NCBI GenBank assembly: GCA_018136815.1
Contig: CM030932.1
Span: 7,517,628 to 7,581,627 of the forward strand
DNA from: Isochrysis galbana
Taxonomy: Eukaryota > Haptophyta > Isochrysidales > Isochrysidaceae
Length of the DNA stretch: 64,000 nucleotides
Direction of reading: 5' to 3'
The notes below the pieces were generated by a model. That model did not search any database and was not told where the DNA came from. It was given only the letters and a program-made list of their open reading frames with translations. Below are positions 17,300 through 28,500 of the stretch, one piece after another (within the stretch, counting starts at the first letter, position 1; each line of letters begins with the position of its first letter). Made by a program: the position numbers and the translations under genes.

Positions 17300-19165
17300 A
17301 GGGGTTGGCTTGATATCGGCGCCACAGGGGCTTTTGGCACTTCAAGCCGCGATGCGGCCGCCGTGCCCTTCGGTGCTGGCTGTGCTTGTGGTGCGCTGGG
17401 GCGTCTACCTTGGTGCAATGGCGCAGGTCCCCGAGCAGCTCGAGGCGTTCGCCCCAGAGCGCCGTTTGCGTCGAGAGCCCTTTGTTGCGCCCGCTGTCGG
17501 CGTCGCGCCATCTTCCGTGACGGATCTATCGACCATCCTTGAGCTGATGCAGCAGACGTCAGGCCATCGCACCGACGCGGACACGCCGCTGATGGAAGCA
17601 GGGCTAGACTCTCTTGGGGCCGTGGAGCTCGGAAACCGGCTGAAGACGCATTCCGGATTGAGCTTGCCGAGCACTCTCATCTTTGATTACCCGACGGCTC
17701 GCCAGTTGTGTTCGTACTTCGAGGGCCGCAGCTCACCATCGCATGGCGCACACGGCGCGAGCGTCGCCGCCGATGCGCCGGCGCCGAGCTCGGGAGCGAG
17801 CGTGAGCGTGTTTTTGTGCGGCACGAGCTCGCAGCTTCCTGTCGCGCCCGGCGGTGCATCGGCCGCACGTGCGCTAGTGTGCACTTCAGTGAGCTCTATG
17901 ACGGAGGTTCCATCGGGCCGATGGCAAATGGAGCCCGTGGCGACGGGACGGACGTTGTGGGCATGCGTATCCGCCATGGCGGTTTCCTACACGAGGTGGA
18001 GCTCTTCGACAACGCCTACTTCAGTGTGTCTCCAGCCGAGGCGGCCTCGATGGACCCGCAACAGCGCCTCTTGCTGGAGCACGGCTACGCGGCTCTTTGC
18101 GGCTCTGGCCTAGAGCGTCTACCTTGGATGGCAGCGGCCTCGGTGTCTTCCTAGGCATTGCGGCGACAGACTGGGTGGACATTTTGAGGGGGAGTCCGAT
18201 GCACCGGAGCGTGTACGCTGCGACGGGGAGCAGCCACTCGATAGCCGCGGGGCGACTTTCTTTCGTGCTTGGGTTGCACGGGCCGTGCGTCTCATACGAC
18301 ACGGCATGCTCGCCGCTCTTGCTGCAGCGCACTCCGCGTATCGCGCATTGCAGGCGCAAGAGTGCGCGAATGCGCTCGTTGCTGGTGTCAGCCTGATGCT
18401 TCTTCCGGAGGTGAGCATCAACTTTGCCATTGCCGGCATGACGTCGGCGACGGGTAGCTGCAAGCCGTTCGATCGCCGCGCCGACGGCTACGCGCGTGGC
18501 GAGGCGTGCTGCACCTTCGAGCTGGAGGCCCCCGGGCGGCCGCGTCGCCGTTGGGATCAGTGCTTGGCAGCTGTGTGCGGCAAGACGGCAGGAGTGCCAG
18601 CCTGACTGCGCCGAATGGGCAGGCTCAGCGTAGCCTGCTGAAGACAGCGTACGCAGTTGCATCGAGCGACAAGTCTCTGCTTGCTCGTGTGGAGGCGCAC
18701 GGCACTGGTACGGCGCTTGGCGATCCCATTGAGGCGAGCTCCTTGGCATCGGTTGTGCTGCCATCGGCACGGACTATCGCATTCCGTCCGTGGCGAGCAT
18801 CAAGGCGAACGTGGGTCACGCAGACCGGCTGCCGGTGCATCTGGCCTTCTTCGCCTGATCCTCGCCATGCGTCACCGCGAGTCCGCGCCGAATGCGCAGT
18901 TGCGCGTCTTAAACGCGCACGTGCTCTCCGCGCTCTCGGGCGTACACTGCTTGCTTCCGTCACAGTTGTCAGGCACCGAGGTGGATGAGTCGCACGCGAC
19001 TGTCGGCGGCGTGAGTTCATTTGGATATAGCGGCACGATAGTGCACTCTGTGGTGCAGGGCAGCGCAGGCAGCCCGCGGACCTCGAGGGTTACGTCTCAG
19101 CCGCTCGCTTTACGCGCCGTGCATTCGCGTGGCGTGTCCCCGTTCACCCGCTTGCACAGCTTGCG
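17300..19165 (+). pseudogene. PKS2 ACP and KS with apparent frameshifts (5' part of module A)
   Basis: Near-identical to 22129-24001, offset growing from 4829 to 4836. Encodes the end of a KR, an ACP (Ser in [10 protein letters not shown], 17590-17620) and a KS. Relative to the intact copy there are eight single-base deletions (about 17840, 17938, 18116, 18313, 18530, 18766, 18825 and 19077), one insertion (about 17852) and one substitution (about 17954). Several deletions shorten a run of G or C, and one falls just after the KS active-site Cys codon (18307-18309). All lie within 1.8 kb of the gap; the following 2.9 kb are almost perfect. Most likely an intact gene damaged by consensus error rather than a true pseudogene. 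The frame rejoins the long ORF before 19166. Confidence 0.8.
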
Positions 19166-22100
19166 ATGGGGGATAGCGAGGGCGGCGCGAGCATGTTCCG
19201 GTCCGAGGTGGGGGGTGCTCTGCGAGCTCTGGTGGCGGACCACGTGGTGCGGGGTCGCATTGTCTTCCCGGCGGCCGGCTACCTGGAGATGGCTCGTCAG
19301 TGCCGCGCGCTGATCGGGCAGGCGGCGCTCGGGCAGGCGGCTGCGATGCGGTTGGAGAAGGTGTATTTTGTGCAGCCGATGTTTGTGGACGACGTCGTGA
19401 TTGTTGAAGCTAGCATGCATGGCACCGACGGCGCATTCGAGGTCTTCAGCACGGGCCTTGAGGAAGGTGCACCGTTAGTTGTGCACTGCTCCGGCAGGGC
19501 GGGGGTGGCCGCCGGGCTAGCGGGGCGACGTGGCGTGCGTGCGGGACTTGCGCAATGCACGATGGCTTGCGACTCCGACGCTTTGTACACGACCCTACGC
19601 GGACTCGGTCTCGAGTACGGCCCTGCGTACCGCACGTTGGCGGCGGTGCGGACGTGCGCGAGATCGCGCGTCGCGGTGTCACAGCTACGTCGGCGCGCCG
19701 ACTTGCGCGGGACGGGGATCCATCCTGCCGACATGGACGGTGCATTCCATTCGACCACATTGGTGCACGCGCAATGCGCCGGCGAGACACGTCTTCCATT
19801 CGCTGTTGGAGACGCCCGGCTGCAGAGCGCGCGAGGTGTTCTGTGGTCGATGGCCTCGTTGGGTCCTCGTAGCGGGTCGTGCGACGTGTCGCTGGTGCCA
19901 TTCGTGGGAGAGAGCCGTGCCGCCGTGAGCATTTGCGGGTTCGAGGTGCGCTCTTTGTCGCGGACGACGAGCGTTGTGCCCGTCGGGTTGCGGCACCACT
20001 TGTATTCGACAGGTTGGCGGACCGTCGACGCTGTGAATGCACCATCGACGGTTGGATCTGCGGTGTGGTGCGTTGAGACACGAACGGTTGCTGATGTGAG
20101 GCGGCCTCCGTCGTCCGGATCTTGGCGTCTTGGCCTAGGTCCGAGTATTACTGCGGCCTTGCCGCTTGCCCATCATCGCGGCTGGTCGGTGCAGACGGCG
20201 CTCGTGTCGATTGAGGCTGCCTTGTGCCTTTCGCGCGATTATCTGTGTGCATCCGACTCCAACACGCTGTGGTTAGCCACGGCAGGCACGCACGTGGTGG
20301 CTGTTGACCGTCAAATGGACGCCATGCACGCCGGTGCGATTGGGCTTGCCCGCTGCGTGCGCCAGGAGATTTCGATGATGTCGGTGGTCTGTGTTGACCT
20401 GGATGGCTCCTTGCGCGGTCTCGCGATGCTCACGCACGGAGGCAGCCAGGCGTTGGGCTATGCTGCGTCACTAATGGAAGGTGAGATAGCCTGGCATGGT
20501 TCTTCCGCGAGCGTGCCTCGCCTGTTGGAGGCTTCGCAATCTTTGGGAGGTCCTGTTCGGCTCCACTTCGATGTGCGGGGCGCGCTATCGAACGTGCGTG
20601 TCGTGCCTCAAGAGCGTCCGGTCTCGGCGCCAAGTGACGGGCGCGTTGCGTTGTATGTGCGAGCCGTGGGCCTGAACTTCCGCGACGTGCTCAATGTTCT
20701 CGGCGCATATCCTGGCGACCCGGGGCAGCCTGGGAGCGACAGTGCTTGCATCGTTGGCGCTGTCAGCATGGGTGTGTCTCACCTGGCTCGTGGAATGCCT
20801 GCGCTGGGTCATGCCGTTGCTGCCCTACGTTCTGTGTCGGATGCAGACGCTCGCTTGATGACGCGGAAGAGCAGCCTGCTTTCGTTCGCACAGGCAAGCA
20901 GCCTGCCTACGACATGGAGCACCGTGCATATGAGCTTCAATGGCTGGCGGCCACGGTCACTGCACCGCATGATTGTTCACGCGGCCGCTGGAGGCGTGGG
21001 CCTTGCTGCAGGCGAGTACGCGCACTTGCTCGGCAGCCACGCGGTTGTATCTGCGGGCAGACCATCGAAGCACCGCTTCCTGCACGCACTCTACACGGGC
21101 GGCACTGGGATGACGAGCTCTCGCGATGGGGGCGCCTTCTCGTTTGGCGCGCCACACTTTTTGCGCGGCGGCCGTGCGCTCGGCGTGCTGAACAGCCTGT
21201 CCGCCGACTTCATTCCATCGTCATTGGCGTTGTTGGCCGAGAGCGGCGGCTGCTTCAGCGAGATTGGCAAGCGCTCGGTGTGGAGCTCGGAGCGGATGCG
21301 TGCGTGCTCGCTCGCGGAATATCGTGCGCTGGCTCTCGACAGCACGATGGAGCAGTCGCCTTGGTGGATGCGCCAAACGCTTGGCCTCTTGTCGTCTCGT
21401 GCTTCGGCGGGGGTGCTTCACGGTCTTCCGCTGCAACCCTTCGACATGGAGCGCGAGGTGCTGGGTGCGTTCCGCTGCTTGCAAGCTGGCGCCAACATCG
21501 GCAAGGTGGTGGTGCGATTGCCCGCGCTGGTTGGGCGTGGCGTGCGAGGAGTGCACTTGCTCAGCGGCGGAAGCGGCGGGCTCGGCGTGCTGACGGGCCG
21601 GTGGCTGGCGGAGGCCGGGGCGGAGGCAGTGGTGCTCGCTTCACGTCGAGGCACGCTGTCATCGACGGCCGCACAGTGCGGATTGCCATCTGGCACGGCT
21701 TACGTCGCTCGGTGCGACGTGTCCGAGGCTGCGGACAATATTCGGCTGGCGTGCATGTTGGCGGGAAGCGGCTGGCCAAGGCAGACGAGCGGCATTTGGC
21801 ATGCCGCTGGTGTGCTATCGGACGGGCTTCTCGCCGGCCAGAGCGCATCGTCATTGCGCCGCGTGTACGCTCCCAAGGTGAGCGGTGGCTGGTACCTGCA
21901 CCAGGAGAGCTGCAGCTTGGAGGTGGGCTCGTTCATGCTGTACTCATCCGTCGCCGCGTTGCTTGGCGGGCGAGGACAGGCGAACTACTCGGCGGCCAAC
22001 AGCTGCTTGGACTCGTTGAGCGGTTGTCGCCGTTCGCGCGGCTTGTCTGGGGCCAGTCTTCAGTGGGGGCCATGGGCGGACGTGGGCATGGCTGCCGGGA

Positions 22101-22550
22101 GCGCCGTGAGCGCTCGCCTTCAGGCGGGAGGGGTTGGCTTGATATCGGCGCCACAGGGGCTTTTGGCACTTCAAGCCGCGATGCGGCCGCCGTGCCCTTC
22201 GGTGCTGGCTGTGCTTGTGGTGCGCTGGGGCGTCTACCTTGGTGCAATGGCGCAGGTCCCCGAGCAGCTCGAGGCGTTCGCCCCAGAGCGCCGTTTGCGT
22301 CGAGAGCCCTTTGTTGCGCCCGCTGTCGGCGTCGCGCCATCTTCCGTGACGGATCTATCGACCATCCTTGAGCTGATGCAGCAGACGTCAGGCCATCGCA
22401 CCGACGCGGACACGCCGCTGATGGAAGCAGGGCTAGACTCTCTTGGGGCCGTGGAGCTCGGAAACCGGCTGAAGACGCATTCCGGATTGAGCTTGCCGAG
22501 CACTCTCATCTTTGATTACCCGACGGCTCGCCAGTTGTGTTCGTACTTCG
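19166..22550 (+). other. PKS2 module A (KS damaged) DH-ER-KR-ACP
   Basis: Fully reducing. Residues numbered from 19166. DH His26 (DHVVRGRIVFPAAGY) and Asp191 (HPADMDG). ER with VGLNFRDVL and nucleotide loop HAAAGGVG from residue 605. KR GGSGGLG at 801-807, Tyr941. ACP Ser1092. Its KS is the frameshifted stretch at 17800-19060. Confidence 0.9.
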
Positions 22551-25500
22551 AGGGCCGCAGCTCACCATCGCATGGCGCACACGGCGCGAGCGTCGCCGCC
22601 GATGCGCCGGCGCCGAGCTCGGGAGCGAGCGTGAGCGTGTTTTTGTGCGGCACGAGCTCGCAGCTTCCTGGTCGCGCCCGCGGTGCATCGGCCGCACGTG
22701 CGCTAGTGTGCACTTCAGTGAGCTCTATGACGGAGGTTCCATCGGGCCGATGGCAAATGGAGCCCGTGGGCGACGGGACCGACGTTGTGGGCATGCGTAT
22801 CCGCCATGGCGGTTTCCTACACGAGGTGGAGCTCTTCGACAACGCCTACTTCAGTGTGTCTCCAGCCGAGGCGGCCTCGATGGACCCGCAACAGCGCCTC
22901 TTGCTGGAGCACGGCTACGCGGCTCTTTGCGGCTCTGGCCTAGAGCGGTCTACCTTGGATGGCAGCGGCCTCGGTGTCTTCCTAGGCATTGCGGCGACAG
23001 ACTGGGTGGACATTTTGAGGGGGAGTCCGATGCACCGGAGCGTGTACGCTGCGACGGGGAGCAGCCACTCGATAGCCGCGGGGCGACTTTCTTTCGTGCT
23101 TGGGTTGCACGGGCCGTGCGTCTCATACGACACGGCATGCTCGGCCGCTCTTGCTGCAGCGCACTCCGCGTATCGCGCATTGCAGGCGCAAGAGTGCGCG
23201 AATGCGCTCGTTGCTGGTGTCAGCCTGATGCTTCTTCCGGAGGTGAGCATCAACTTTGCCATTGCCGGCATGACGTCGGCGACGGGTAGCTGCAAGCCGT
23301 TCGATCGCCGCGCCGACGGCTACGCGCGTGGCGAGGCGTGCTGCACCTTCGAGCTGGAGGCCCCCCGGGCGGCCGCGTCGCCGTTGGGATCAGTGCTTGG
23401 CAGCTGTGTGCGGCAAGACGGCAGGAGTGCCAGCCTGACTGCGCCGAATGGGCAGGCTCAGCGTAGCCTGCTGAAGACAGCGTACGCAGTTGCATCGAGC
23501 GACAAGTCTCTGCTTGCTCGTGTGGAGGCGCACGGCACTGGTACGGCGCTTGGCGATCCCATTGAGGCGAGCTCCTTGGCATCGGTTGTGCTGCCCATCG
23601 GCACGGACTATCGCATTCCGTCCGTGGCGAGCATCAAGGCGAACGTGGGTCACGCAGAGCCGGCTGCCGGTGCATCTGGCCTTCTTCGCCTGATCCTCGC
23701 CATGCGTCACCGCGAGTCCGCGCCGAATGCGCAGTTGCGCGTCTTAAACGCGCACGTGCTCTCCGCGCTCTCGGGCGTACACTGCTTGCTTCCGTCACAG
23801 TTGTCAGGCACCGAGGTGGATGAGTCGCACGCGACTGTCGGCGGCGTGAGTTCATTTGGATATAGCGGCACGATAGTGCACTCTGTGGTGCAGGGCAGCG
23901 CAGGCAGCCCCGCGGACCTCGAGGGTTACGTCTCAGCCGCTCGCTTTACGCGCCGTGCATTCGCGTGGCGTGTCCCCGTTCACCCGCTTGCACAGCTTGC
24001 GATGGGGGATAGCGAGGGCGGCGCGAGCATGTTCCGGTCCGAGGTGGGGGGTGCTCTGCGAGCTCTGGTGGCGGACCACGTGGTGCGGGGTCGCATTGTC
24101 TTCCCGGCGGCCGGCTACCTGGAGATGGCTCGTCAGTGCCGCGCGCTGATCGGGCAGGCGGCGCTCGGGCAGGCGGCTGCGATGCGGTTGGAGAAGGTGT
24201 ATTTTGTGCAGCCGATGTTTGTGGACGACGTCGTGATTGTTGAAGCTAGCATGCATGGCACCGACGGCGCATTCGAGGTCTTCAGCACGGGCCTTGAGGA
24301 AGGTGCACCGTTAGTTGTGCACTGCTCCGGCAGGGCGGGGGTGGCCGCCGGGCTAGCGGGGCGACGTGGCGTGCGTGCGGGACTTGCGCAATGCACGATG
24401 GCTTGCGACTCCGACGCTTTGTACACGACCCTACGCGGACTCGGTCTCGAGTACGGCCCTGCGTACCGCACGTTGGCGGCGGTGCGGACGTGCGCGAGAT
24501 CGCGCGTCGCGGTGTCACAGCTACGTCGGCGCGCCGACTTGCGCGGGACGGGGATCCATCCTGCCGACATGGACGGTGCATTCCATTCGACCACATTGGT
24601 GCACGCGCAATGCGCCGGCGAGACACGTCTTCCATTCGCTGTTGGAGACGCCCGGCTGCAGAGCGCGCGAGGTGTTCTGTGGTCGATGGCCTCGTTGGGT
24701 CCTCGTAGCGGGTCGTGCGACGTGTCGCTGGTGCCATTCGTGGGAGAGAGCCGTGCCGCCGTGAGCATTTGCGGGTTCGAGGTGCGCTCTTTGTCGCGGA
24801 CGACGAGCGTTGTGCCCGTCGGGTTGCAGCACCACTTGTATTCGACAGGTTGGCGGACCGTCGACGCTGTGAATGCACCATCGACGGTTGGATCTGCGGT
24901 GTGGTGCGTTGAGACACGAACGGTTGCTGATGTGAGGCGGCCTCCGTCGTCCGGATCTTGGCGTCTTGGCCTAGGTCCGAGTATTACTGCGGCCTTGCCG
25001 CTTGCCCATCATCGCGGCTGGTCGGTGCAGACGGCGCTCGTGTCGATTGAGGCTGCCTTGTGCCTTTCGCGCGATTATCTGTGTGCATCCGACTCCAACA
25101 CGCTGTGGTTAGCCACGGCAGGCACGCACGTGGTGGCTGTTGACCGTCAAATGGACGCCATGCACGCCGGTGCGATTGGGCTTGCCCGCTGCGTGCGCCA
25201 GGAGATTTCGATGATGTCGGTGGTCTGTGTTGACCTGGATGGCTCCTTGCGCGGTCTCGCGATGCTCACGCACGGAGGCAGCCAGGCGTTGGGCTATGCT
25301 GCGTCACTAATGGAAGGTGAGATAGCCTGGCATGGTTCTTCCGCGAGCGTGCCTCGCCTGTTGGAGGCTTCGCAATCTTTGGGAGGTCCTGTTCGGCTCC
25401 ACTTCGATGTGCGGGGCGCGCTATCGAACGTGCGTGTCGTGCCTCAAGAGCGTCCGGTCTCGGCGCCAAGTGACGGGCGCGTTGCGTTGTATGTGCGAGC

Positions 25501-28500
25501 CGTGGGCCTGAACTTCCGCGACGTGCTCAATGTTCTCGGCGCATATCCTGGCGACCCGGGGCAGCCTGGGAGCGACAGTGCTTGCATCGTTGGCGCTGTC
25601 AGCATGGGTGTGTCTCACCTGGCTCGTGGAATGCCTGCGCTGGGTCATGCCGTTGCTGCCCTACGTTCTGTGTCGGATGCAGACGCTCGCTTGATGACGC
25701 GGAAGAGCAGCCTGCTTTCGTTCGCACAGGCAAGCAGCCTGCCTACGACATGGAGCACCGTGCATATGAGCTTCAATGGCTGGCGGCCACGGTCACTGCA
25801 CCGCATGATTGTTCACGCGGCCGCTGGAGGCGTGGGCCTTGCTGCAGGCGAGTACGCGCACTTGCTCGGCAGCCACGCGGTTGTATCTGCGGGCAGACCA
25901 TCGAAGCACCGCTTCCTGCACGCACTCTACACGGGCGGCACTGGGATGACGAGCTCTCGCGATGGGGGCGCCTTCTCGTTTGGCGCGCCACACTTTTTGC
26001 GCGGCGGCCGTGCGCTCGGCGTGCTGAACAGCCTGTCCGCCGACTTCATTCCATCGTCATTGGCGTTGTTGGCCGAGAGCGGCGGCTGCTTCAGCGAGAT
26101 TGGCAAGCGCTCGGTGTGGAGCTCGGAGCGGATGCGTGCGTGCTCGCTCGCGGAATATCGTGCGCTGGCTCTCGACAGCACGATGGAGCAGTCGCCTTGG
26201 TGGATGCGCCAAACGCTTGGCCTCTTGTCGTCTCGTGCTTCGGCGGGGGTGCTTCACGGTCTTCCGCTGCAACCCTTCGACATGGAGCGCGAGGTGCTGG
26301 GTGCGTTCCGCTGCTTGCAAGCTGGCGCCAACATCGGCAAGGTGGTGGTGCGATTGCCCGCGCTGGTTGGGCGTGGCGTGCGAGGAGTGCACTTGCTCAG
26401 CGGCGGAAGCGGCGGGCTCGGCGTGCTGACGGGCCGGTGGCTGGCGGAGGCCGGGGCGGAGGCAGTGGTGCTCGCTTCACGTCGAGGCACGCTGTCATCG
26501 ACGGCCGCACAGTGCGGATTGCCATCTGGCACGGCTTACGTCGCTCGGTGCGACGTGTCCGAGGCTGCGGACAATATTCGGCTGGCGTGCATGTTGGCGG
26601 GAAGCGGCTGGCCAAGGCAGACGAGCGGCATTTGGCATGCCGCTGGTGTGCTATCGGACGGGCTTCTCGCCGGCCAGAGCGCATCGTCATTGCGCCGCGT
26701 GTACGCTCCCAAGGTGAGCGGTGGCTGGTACCTGCACCAGGAGAGCTGCAGCTTGGAGGTGGGCTCGTTCATGCTGTACTCATCCGTCGCCGCGTTGCTT
26801 GGCGGGCGAGGACAGGCGAACTACTCGGCGGCCAACAGCTGCTTGGACTCGTTGAGCGGTTGTCGCCGTTCGCGCGGCTTGTCTGGGGCCAGTCTTCAGT
26901 GGGGGCCATGGGCGGACGTGGGCATGGCTGCCGGGAGCGCCGTGAGCGCTCGCCTTCAGGCGGGAGGGGTTGGCTTGATATCGGCGCCACAGGGGCTTTT
27001 GGCACTTCAAGCCGCGATGCGGCCGCCGTGCCCTTCGGTGCTGGCTATGCTTGTGGTGCGGTGGCAACAGTATTTTTCAAAGCAGATGAAGATCCCTTCT
27101 CTGTTGCAAGCAATGTACGATCTCAAGAATTTAGCTGGTGTGAAATCTGATTTGAGGGTAGAGAGGGCGATCCCTCAATTTGACTTAGACGTCTTGCAAG
27201 CTCTGGAGGACATCACCGGCCGGCAATGTGACCCCGACATGCCGATCATGGACACAGGCCTGGATTCCCTCAGTTCGCTTGAGTTTCTCAATCGCTTGAA
27301 GGCGAGGTCTTCCGTGCACTTGCCGAGCACCTTAATATTCGATCATCCAACCGCTCGTCAGCTTGCTCAGCACTTGCGACGTTCTAGCGAGGATCCGTCC
27401 TTGAAATCAGTCATAGAATTTCCTCTAGTTGACATCGCGAATGGAGATACTCCTCTCCTGAGACATACTATGCGATGTTGCGGATTGAGTGCACTGTTAC
27501 CGGGCGGCTGTGGGTCAATCGCTTCGTTTCGTAACCTTGTAGTATGCAGCGGCGATAGCGTGAGCGAGGTCCCTATATCTCGTTGGAAGCTAGGGACGTA
27601 CGCCATTGACCCTCTTCTCTCGATGCGTATGCGATGGGGAGCCTTTATCTCGAACGCAGAGATGTTCGACAATGGCTTCTTTAGCATCTCACCGGCTGAA
27701 GCATCTGCTATGGATCCGCAGCAGCGCATTCTTCTCGAGCGTAGCTATGAAGCCTTTGCTGACGCGAGATTCCACAAAGCGAGCCTCATGGGTTCGTCAA
27801 TAGGCGTCTTTGTGGGTGTGGCCAACATGGACTACGCAGAGATCCTACGACGTTTGCCTGCGGGGAAGGGTGCGTATTCAGCGACTAGCGCAACGCTTTC
27901 TGTTGTTTCGGGCCGCATTTCATTTTCCTTGGGTATGCAAGGGCTGTGCGTTTCCTACGACACAGCATGCTCTGCCGCGCTTGTCGCCGCGCATGCTGCA
28001 CACCGAGCACTGCAGCTCGGGGAGTGTGTCAATGGCTTGGTTGCAGGCGTCAGTTTGATGCTACTTCCAAGCACAGGATTCAGTTTTGGAGTCGCAGGGA
28101 TGACGTCGCCAAAGGGTCGCTGCCACACATTTGATCAACGCGCCGATGGCTATTGCCGCGGCGAGGCGTGTTGCAGCGTCGTATCCGCCCTCGGGCCTTC
28201 ACCCGATGCTGCCACACTCCGTTTTCAAGGGAGCTTCGTAAGACAAGACGGCAGATCCGCGTCACTTACTGCACCAAATGGTCAAGCCCAAGTAGCCCTG
28301 CTTCATGATGCACTTTCACAGGCCGCTATTCATCCTCATGAGCCTGTGCATAGTGAGGCGCATGGCACGGGCACTAGTCTCGGCGACCCCATTGAAATCC
28401 GATCACTTGCGAGCGCTGTGATCGATTCACACGCACGCACCGTGCCACTAGTGCTAGGGTCAGTGAAGGCAAACATCGGTCATGCAGAACCGGCCGCCGG

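Larger units (their letters stand above)
17300..27060 (+). repeat. Tandem duplication of a 4.84-kb PKS module
   Basis: The unit 22129-26964 (4836 bases) repeats the preceding 17300-22128 and starts a third time at 26965 before diverging at about 27060 inside the linker between KR and ACP. Outside the damaged first 1.8 kb, differences are rare; one codes Arg versus Gln (19990-19995 against 24826-24831). The left edge is lost in the gap. Confidence 0.93.

Noticed and set aside
19166-19168. ATG at 19166 as the PKS2 start codon
   Set aside because: It lies inside a DH domain; the identical Met in the next module copy (24002) is internal. Upstream sequence encodes the matching KS with frameshifts.
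20746-22371. Long alternative-frame ORFs inside PKS2 (also 25582-27150, 57295-58719, 62101-63525)
   Set aside because: Arg/Ala-rich shadows in a GC-rich gene whose main frame has clear catalytic motifs; they recur only because the module is duplicated.
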